In this document: one piece after another, positions 57,395-64,000 of the stretch
Numbering within the stretch: position 1 is the stretch's first letter
Layout: each line of letters begins with the position of its first letter
Origin: Cotesia glomerata
Taxonomy: Eukaryota > Arthropoda > Insecta > Hymenoptera > Braconidae
Assembly: GCF_020080835.1 (NCBI RefSeq)
Contig: NC_058158.1
Location: 34,862,305 to 34,926,304 of the forward strand
DNA: 64,000 bases
Direction of reading: 5' to 3'
Program-made: the position numbers and the translations under genes
The notes under the pieces: model-generated
Seen by the model: only the letters and a program-made list of their open reading frames with translations
What the model was told of the DNA's origin: nothing
Database searches by the model: none

Positions 57395-57534
57395 TATTCT
57401 TATAAAAAATTTTTAAAATTCAAGAAAAAAAGTATTGAACCAAGATTATTATTTTAAAGAGTTTAAAATAAAATAAACATTTTGAATCAAGCGAAAAAAT
57501 TCACGAAATTTATTTTAATTAAGAATTATTTCTT

Positions 57535-57763
57535 ACACAGAAAAAAGAAAACTGGAAAAATTATAGTTTTAAATATAATTATTACAGATTTTATAAGAAT
57601 TACAGTGTAGAATGTAATATTTACATTGAAAGCTCTGAATATAAAATTGAAAAATTGAATTTAGAAAAATGTTATTTCAAACTGTAATTTTTCTAGTTTT
57701 GATTACGACGGGACCGATTTTACATTTTATACTGTAATTTTTCGAGTTTTCTTTTTTCCGTGT
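57535..57763. mobile_element. Family D TIR element, 229 bp
   Basis: The left end ACACAGAAAAAAGAAAACTG and right end GAGTTTTCTTTTTTCCGTGT form the termini, close to those of family C. TA can be read on both flanks. The interior has TTATTTCAAACTGTAATTTT, also C-like, so D is probably a shorter relative of C. Confidence 0.7.
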
Positions 57764-57769
57764 AGTTTT

Positions 57770-59740
57770 AAAATTTTTTTACTTGATTCAAATGATCAAA
57801 ATTCAAATTTTGGATCGAGATTGCTTCGTAAGAATTTCTTCTTAATGTTTTTGGCAAATAATTTGTTAAAAGAAAAAAATCTCAAAAAATTGTAAAATTT
57901 ATTTATTTATTTATTTATTCAATTTAAATGCCAATGCAAGAGCCAAATGGCAAAATTATACATAGTGTGATTAATTAAAGTATATGTAAAACTATAAACA
58001 TAGTCATCATTTGTTTAAATGTTTAATCAAAATGTTTAAAATTTTGTCTTTTTTTTAAATATTGCTAACAATTTTATATAATTAAAAATTAATTAATTTG
58101 AGTAAAAAGTGGTCATATAAATAGAAAAAATCAATAACTTGTAGATAAAAATAATTTTATAAACAATCTGACAATTACACTATCAAAAAAAAATAATTAG
58201 AGGAAAATAGAAGGGTAACTAGCTCGGAGTTACATTTGATCAATAAACGTATAATTATCAAATAATTCCGAAAGAAGTTCAGCTTTTTTTTGAAAAGAAA
58301 ATATTTGTATAATTTTTCAATTTATTTATTTAATACTAAGAAAATTATAAGATGCAAAACTTTTTAAATTGATAAATATTTGATTTTATTTTTATACAAC
58401 TTACAATTAATTTTATAAAAATTCATATTATAGGAATGACTTTAAATTATTAGATCAAATTATTCATTGAAATTTTCTTCTATTTACATTATTAATTAAT
58501 TTTTTTAGTATAAATATAAAATTATTGAAAAATTTATTAATTTAATACAAGAAAAATTTTTTAAATAAATAATTATACAAAAGAAGAAAATAATTTTAAT
58601 TTTTCAATAAAGAATTTTAATTTTCTAAAATACAAATTTTTGGTCCGAAAAATTTCAGGAATTTTTTATTAAACAATAAAATAATAAAAAAATTGTAAAT
58701 TATTTAAAAAAAACCTAAAAATTTAAAAATATCTGCTATTTTCATTCTTTTATCCTCCCTCAATAAAAATATCAATTAAAATAGAATGAACATGTAAAAA
58801 CTTGGTTATAAAATAAAAAAAAATATTAGTAACCCGTAGACCGAAATAATTGTATAAACAAACTGGCAATTAAACAATTAAACTCGGCGAGTTATGATTG
58901 ACATAGGAAAATAATAGAAGGGTAGTAACGAGCGTGTGACCACATTTGATCAGTGAATAACCATCAAATGATTGCGGACTGAGGTGCTGGCTGTTGTACA
59001 CTAATGAAAGAGAGTAGAGAGTACGGTGCAGCACATAGTTGGTGAGTTTCAGAGAAAGACAAAAAAGGGTTTGCTTTGGCTCTGGTCAGCGTGCATTGCC
59101 GGACGTACATTGTTGTACGCGGAGTTTACAAACGGTGTCGGAACAAGGGTCCGTGGGATTCCAAATGAGCACTCACCCTGAACATTTCCACACACAACCA
59201 CCGCACTGACCGATGTATTTGTCGTCATCATTTCTCTGATTCCATATGTAATACAAATACCAACACAAATGGAGACACATCCACATCTACTTCCACTCAC
59301 ACTTAGCTGGAGTCGACCAATCGAATTTAACAAGAGAAATACTAAATTCACATTGCACACGCCCGTACCGAAGGCACCAGAGCGTAGTTCCAACTTCCAG
59401 GCTTCTATTCGCATTATTAACTATCCATTAAACTATAGATTATCCTACATCTTCTATCTTCTATCTCTGGTGTCTGCATGGCATGATGTGTAGAACAGAT
59501 TTTATGTTGAGCAAATGTTGGACAGTTTATTTTTATTTATTATAATTTAATAATTTATTTTATTTATTTATTTATATTTTGCCTTTTTAAGAGTTTTCTT
59601 CTTTTTGGCAAAAATTCAATTTACATTTAAATTATTATTTACATCAAAACACATTTTATAATTTCATAAAAAAATTTTAATAATTGATCTTTTATTAAAA
59701 AAAAGTTATTAAAAATTTCATGTTAAATTAAAAATCAAAT
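57770..59740. other. No gene recognised
   Basis: 57880-58860 is AT-rich; 58860-59500 is GC-richer and unique. Frames of 121 codons (- strand, 59049-59414) and 74 codons (+ strand, 59269-59493) overlap and have no domain I recognise. Confidence 0.4.
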
Positions 59741-59742
59741 AA

Positions 59743-61004
59743 TCTATGTTATTAAAAGAATAAGAAAAATTTTGTCTGAAGAATAGTCATATGATAAAAT
59801 CGGTTTTTTTTTTTAAGAAAATTTAGTGTCATTGCAAAGGTCTTGACAAATTTGTGCCTTTTCAAGGTTTCATATTATTCTCAACGAGAGTCAATTTATT
59901 ATTATAAGTATTTAGGCGGCATTCAAAAATGCTCTCTTTCTAGATACATAATTAAAAAATGATCTTGATTGTAACTGTTGACATTTTTAAAGATATAAGC
60001 TCATCCCGATGTTACACTCATCGGGACCTTTCATTTGGGTACCCACATCAATTTTTCATATATTTTATATATATTATATATATGTATGTATAAAAAATAT
60101 ATAAAAATACATGTGAGTACTCAAATGAAAGCTCTTGATGAGAGTAACATCGGCATGAGCTTATATCTTTAAAAATGTCAATAATTAAGAACTGACTTTG
60201 CTATCTTGTTAACTAATGATATTTTTGAAGATATAAACTCACCCGGACATTACACTCATCGAGACCTTTTATTTGAGTACCCACATCAATTTTTCATATA
60301 TTTATATATATTATATATATGTATATATGAAAAATATATAAAAATGCATGTGAGTACTCTAATGAAAGCTCTTGATGAGTGTAACATCGGGATGAGCTTA
60401 TATTTAAAAAAATGTCAATAATTAAGAACTTACTTTGCTATCTTCCCAACTAATGATATTTTTGAAGTTATAAGCTCATCCGGATGTTACACTCATCGAG
60501 ACCTTTTATTTGAGTACCCACATCAATTTTTCATATATTTATATATATTATATATATGTATATATGAAAAATATATAAAAATGCATGTGGGTACTCAAAT
60601 GAAAGCTCTTGATGAATGTAACACCAGGATGAGCTTATATCTTTAAAAATATCAATAATTAAGAACTGACTTTGCTATCTTGTCAATTATTGACATTTTT
60701 AAAGATATAAGCTCATCTCGATGTTACACTCATCGAGACCTTTTATTTGAGTACCCACATCAATTTTTCATATATTTATATATATTATATATATGTATAT
60801 ATGAAAAATATATCAAAATACATGTGGATACTCAAATGAAAGCTCCTGATGAGTGTAATATCGGGATGAGCTTATATCTTAAAAAATGTCGATATTTAAG
60901 AAAGTACAGTACTATTTAACAAAAGTAATTATTTTATAAAGAAAATTTTATTTATTTATATTTTACAAATCACGGCAGTCACATAGTGGCTGCAAGGTTG
61001 CTAG
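59743..61004 (+). mobile_element. Non-autonomous Helitron-like element, four palindromic modules, 1262 bp
   Basis: The 5' end is TCTATGTTATTAAAAGAATA directly after A (59742). The 3' end is the hairpin GCAGTCAC-ATA-GTGGCTGC (60975-60993), seven bases AAGGTTG, then CTAG, followed by T (61005). 5' TC, 3' CTRR behind a hairpin, and insertion between A and T without target duplication are the Helitron hallmarks. A ~235-bp left flank and ~100-bp right flank, both shared with the copy at 51114, surround four tandem modules. There is no open frame for Rep/helicase, so it would depend on a partner elsewhere. Confidence 0.8.
59979..60904. repeat. Four tandem palindromic modules, 237-238 bp period
   Basis: Modules start at about 59979, 60217, 60454 and 60691. 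Each has arms of ~95 bp (AAGATATAAGCTCATC..., TTTGAGTACCCACATC..., and their mirror) around an A/T centre with TATATATATGTATATATG. Linkers of ~25 bp (ATTAAGAACTGACTTTGCTA) separate them. Arms within one module differ at about a tenth of positions by eye. Confidence 0.85.
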
Positions 61005-61009
61005 TTTTA

Positions 61010-63050
61010 TTTTATCTAAACTAAATTTAAATTCGCTTGATTTTTAATTTAATTAATTATATTTCAAAATTCTTATTTATAAAAAATTCATTATAGTTTT
61101 TATTGCTTTGAAATTTCTACGAGTTTATTGCGGATAAAAAATTTTTTGGAATAACATTAATGAATTTTTATTATTTCCGTTCAATGTTTTAAAAAAAATA
61201 TAACTGCAAGGTTAAATTTATGATTCAAAATTAAAATAATATAAAATTAAGAACTTGAAAACAAATAATTACTTCAACATTATAGTAATTAGTTGTTATT
61301 AAATTTATAAAAAAATGAAATTAAAAAATTATTTTATAGTTTTCTATAGAAATCATGATAATAATAGTAATAAATTTTACGCAATGGAAGTAAAAGCCTT
61401 GATGGGTGTTATAGAAGCTTGTAGATGGTATCAAAATTTTATTAACGCCGGTTATCTTCTCATATCTTCTTTATGGGTTTGTTATTGACGCTTCTGTTTT
61501 TTCCTTTTTGTATTGTTGTGCAATGATGGGATTTTCATTAAATAGTAGTTTTGTTTTCCCCAAGGACGGGATTGTTAGAAATTTTGTTTTATTAATTTTT
61601 GGGGGACTGAAGGTCCTCGATTAAATTAGATTGGATTTGGAATTGTTGCTGGTTACCGGAACGTGCTATTAGATAGGTATCGCTTGGCTTCGGAGTTGTG
61701 TAATTTTAGGATTTAATTGGGAGGTGGAAATTGATGAGACGGTGATTAACTTTAGTTGAAATTTAGATTTATTGTTGAGAAACTTTTTTCGGTAGTTGAG
61801 TTTAATTGATTGTTTGGTTTAAAAAAATTAAAAAAATTTTCATCTAATATTTTAAGTATATTTATAAAAAATTTTTCATTATCGTCTAAAATTTGTAAAA
61901 AATTTTTATTGATCGAAGTTAAAATAACAGAATTTTTTTTTCACAATTTTTACATCCGTCAAAAATAGAAATTTAACTTTTAAACTTTTTTTACCATAAA
62001 TATAAATAAAAAATTTGCTTATTAAATTTTTTTAAAAATTAAATTTTTAAGTTGTGATTTTTTTTTATTTTATCGTTTAAAATTATATAAATTATAATTT
62101 TAAAACTATTAAATTATTTTTCCCTATAAAATCATACACATAAAATAAAAAAAATTTTTTTAATTAAAAAATTAAATTTAAATTCGACTTTTTTTTTTTG
62201 TAGATATTAAAAAATATTTATATAATTTTAATACAACTTTTTTCATAATTTTCACATAATATTTCTTTTCGAATATTCATAGATTTATTTAAAAATGGAA
62301 TTTACAATTTTTTTAATAAAAATTCGTCTACAATAATCCAATTTTAATGAATTTTGTCCCAAACAAAACCCTTTATATTAATAATCGTAATTTAGAATAA
62401 AAATAAAATTGTATATCTAGTAATTTAACCTCCGCGTGACAGAAATTAAAAATAGTAACCGGAACAACACAATGATAAAAATCATTTGTAACAAACATCC
62501 GCTTTATCCATTGCGCTGGTTCAATATCTAGGAAGCCGTAAAAAATTATTTATATTAACTAAAATAAAACAAAATACAGCTCATAAAGTTATTAAACTCC
62601 GCAGTTATTAAATAAAAATACAAAAAAAAATATTTTTGATTTGAATATTCTTGAATTGAGCGCTAAATTGATCGCACGGAATTCCTGGGCTCATACAACT
62701 CATAACAATAGACCCCACCTCACATACCTAACCGGTATGACAGAGGACTGACGATTCTTCCACAATTTTCTCGATTCCCCATATTTAAAATTAGTTTTGT
62801 CGAAACCGTGGCATTGTTCAGAAGTCTGTAAATTAAATTTAACTTTATTCAACATTTGTCATTATTCCCATGGAATTTACATACAATCATCTCAAATTTA
62901 TTCTTTTAATACCATTAATAACACATTAATAATTCCAAAATGATCCACCTGATTATGATGGTATCTCGATTTATTTTTCTGACCCAAAAATTCTGAACGA
63001 TTGTTAAGAAAATAATTATTTAAATAATTCATTTTTGTTATTTCCTCTCC
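61010..63050. other. No gene recognised
   Basis: AT-rich; moderately GC unique parts at 61380-61760 and 62440-62780. It is probably an intron or upstream flank of the exon at 63055. Confidence 0.4.
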
Positions 63051-63054
63051 TCAG

Positions 63055-63187
63055 TATCTGCAACCAAGTGGTATGACCACTTGACAGTGTTTACCGTGCC
63101 TTCAACTCAAAATGAAAAGGAACTTTAACATGTTCAGTATGGTTCAAGCTATTACGGTTCTGACAATTCTCAAGATGCTTGCCAATG
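63055..63187 (+). CDS. First coding exon of an unidentified secreted or membrane protein (5' UTR plus signal peptide)
   Basis: The exon follows the acceptor TTTCCTCTCCTCAG. Coding starts at ATG 63112 in a good context (CTCAAAATGAAA); an in-frame TGA at 63082 upstream supports this start. The 25 codons read MKRNFNMFSMVQAITVLTIL then KMLAN, a basic N-terminus and a hydrophobic core typical of a signal peptide. It ends one base into the next codon at a consensus GTAAGT donor (63188). The rest of the gene is beyond the window. A short signal-peptide exon before a long intron is common in insect neuronal Ig-domain proteins, but that is only a guess. The upstream part of the exon is non-coding, so at least one 5' exon lies further left. 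Confidence 0.6.
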
Positions 63188-63487
63188 GTAAGTTTATTTT
63201 TATTTGTTCAAGTAAACATTAATATTGTCAAAAATAATAAAAACATGTCCTTTTAAAAAAAAAAAAAACCAATAATTACTCACCAAAAAAAAATTTTTTA
63301 ATTTCTTGATTCCAAATTTTTTTCTCGGCTCCAAAAATTGATTTTTTTTTTATTTAAAAATTTTTTTTTATTTAAACAATAATTAAAGAAAATTTTCAAT
63401 TTGTTCAAGATAATTACAATATTTTTAAAAATTTTATTGAATCAAGAATATTCTGACTACAACTAAGAATTATTTTTTCTATGTTTT

Positions 63488-63966
63488 GGTAATCATTTAC
63501 ATGTGGGGTATTATTTTTATTTTCATTTTTTTGAACAAAATTTCTATATGATTTTATCGATATATTTTTTTTTGAAAAATACATAAAAAATGAACAGTTA
63601 AAAAATATAAGTTAATTATCACAACTTTAATAAATTTTCAAAAAAATTTATAAATTTTTTAGAAAATTGTGATATTTAACTTTTTTTTTTTTAATTGTTC
63701 GTTTTTTATGTACTTTTCAAAAAAAATATATCAAAAACATCAAAAAAAGATAAAATAAAAATTTCATCCAAAAACATGAGAGCCAAAATTTTTTCCAACT
63801 TTTGAAGGCAAAAAAAAGCTATCGAAATCTTTATTTTTTTTTTTTACGACATTTCTAATCATAAATGCGCTGTAAAGACAAGCAGAACCAAAATAAAAAT
63901 TGAAAAATGTTAATTTTTCACCTAAATATGGCCAAAAACAAGGTGAACAACTTGTAAATAATTACC
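63488..63966. mobile_element. Family F TIR element, copy 4, ~480 bp
   Basis: Left end GGTAATCATTTACATGTGG, right end CAACTTGTAAATAATTACC. The internal hairpin ATCACAACTTT...AAAATTGTGAT and the phrase GCCAAAATTTTTTCCAACTT are in the family order. TTATGTACTTTTC is intact here, giving the empty site for the E element in copy 3. It lies in the intron after the signal-peptide exon. Confidence 0.7.
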
Positions 63967-64000
63967 TTTTTTTTTGTTAAGAAAATTAATAAGACAATTT

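Noticed and set aside
59979..60904. CRISPR array
   Set aside because: Regular spacing, but the units are long inverted repeats without unique spacers, in a eukaryotic, intron-containing sequence.
60206..60919. Two similar 71-79 codon frames
   Set aside because: They are repeated translations of the palindromic modules, not a gene family.

Overview
The window looks like gene-poor, very AT-rich nuclear DNA from an insect. The best fit is a hymenopteran such as a parasitoid wasp, but that is inference from composition, repeat style and insect-like protein residues; the sequence alone does not fix the species. Only one gene is recognised with certainty: the conserved RNA polymerase subunit RPB8 (RPABC3, POLR2H). 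It lies on the + strand as three coding exons at 12179-12262, 17638-17818 and 39563-39680. The exon for roughly the first 24 residues is not in the window, so the gene must extend upstream of position 1. A ~150-residue housekeeping protein is therefore spread over more than 39 kb, with introns of 5.4 kb and 21.7 kb that are mostly repeats.

Two further gene signals are on the + strand. A TATA box plus initiator at 32753-32789 marks a probable transcription start inside the large RPB8 intron. At 63055-63187 there is an exon with a good acceptor, an ATG preceded by an in-frame stop, a signal-peptide-like 25-residue reading frame and a perfect donor; this is probably the first coding exon of a secreted or membrane protein whose body lies to the right. 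Whether the promoter and this exon belong to one gene is unknown. Most other open frames are low-complexity or sit in repeats and are not called.

The rest is a layered set of mobile elements. From left to right: F elements (4.2, 20.6 and 63.5 kb), palindromic TA-flanked MITEs A (1.5, 16.7, 29.8 and 47.1 kb), B (12.4, 16.6, 38.2 and 49.9 kb), C (36.9 and 46.5 kb), D (57.5 kb), E (18.3, 20.8, 29.3 and 55.0 kb), G (29.2, 30.2 and 54.7 kb), an AT-rich insertion J (37.1 kb), single TIR elements at 26.6, 32.2 and 57.2 kb, a ~105-bp tRNA-derived SINE (39.1 kb, second copy 43.7 kb), a ~785-bp foldback element (43.4 kb), a decayed Mutator-like transposase (48.8-49.7 kb) and an internally deleted LINE (51.7-52.6 kb). 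Several insertions can be proven from the window alone, because a second copy of the host repeat preserves the empty site.

The most interesting structure is a family of non-autonomous Helitron-like elements (51.1-52.8 and 59.7-61.0 kb, a decayed copy at 22.9-23.3 kb). They have a 5' TC, a 3' hairpin followed by CTAG, and an A/T insertion site. They carry one, two or four ~237-bp modules, each of which is itself an almost complete inverted repeat. A second module subfamily forms an array at 42.5-43.3 kb. The AT-rich centres of these palindromes have twice been entered by other elements. I see no CRISPR, operon, functional tRNA/rRNA gene or virus-like gene. No new protein system is visible; the novelty here is in repeat architecture and gene structure.
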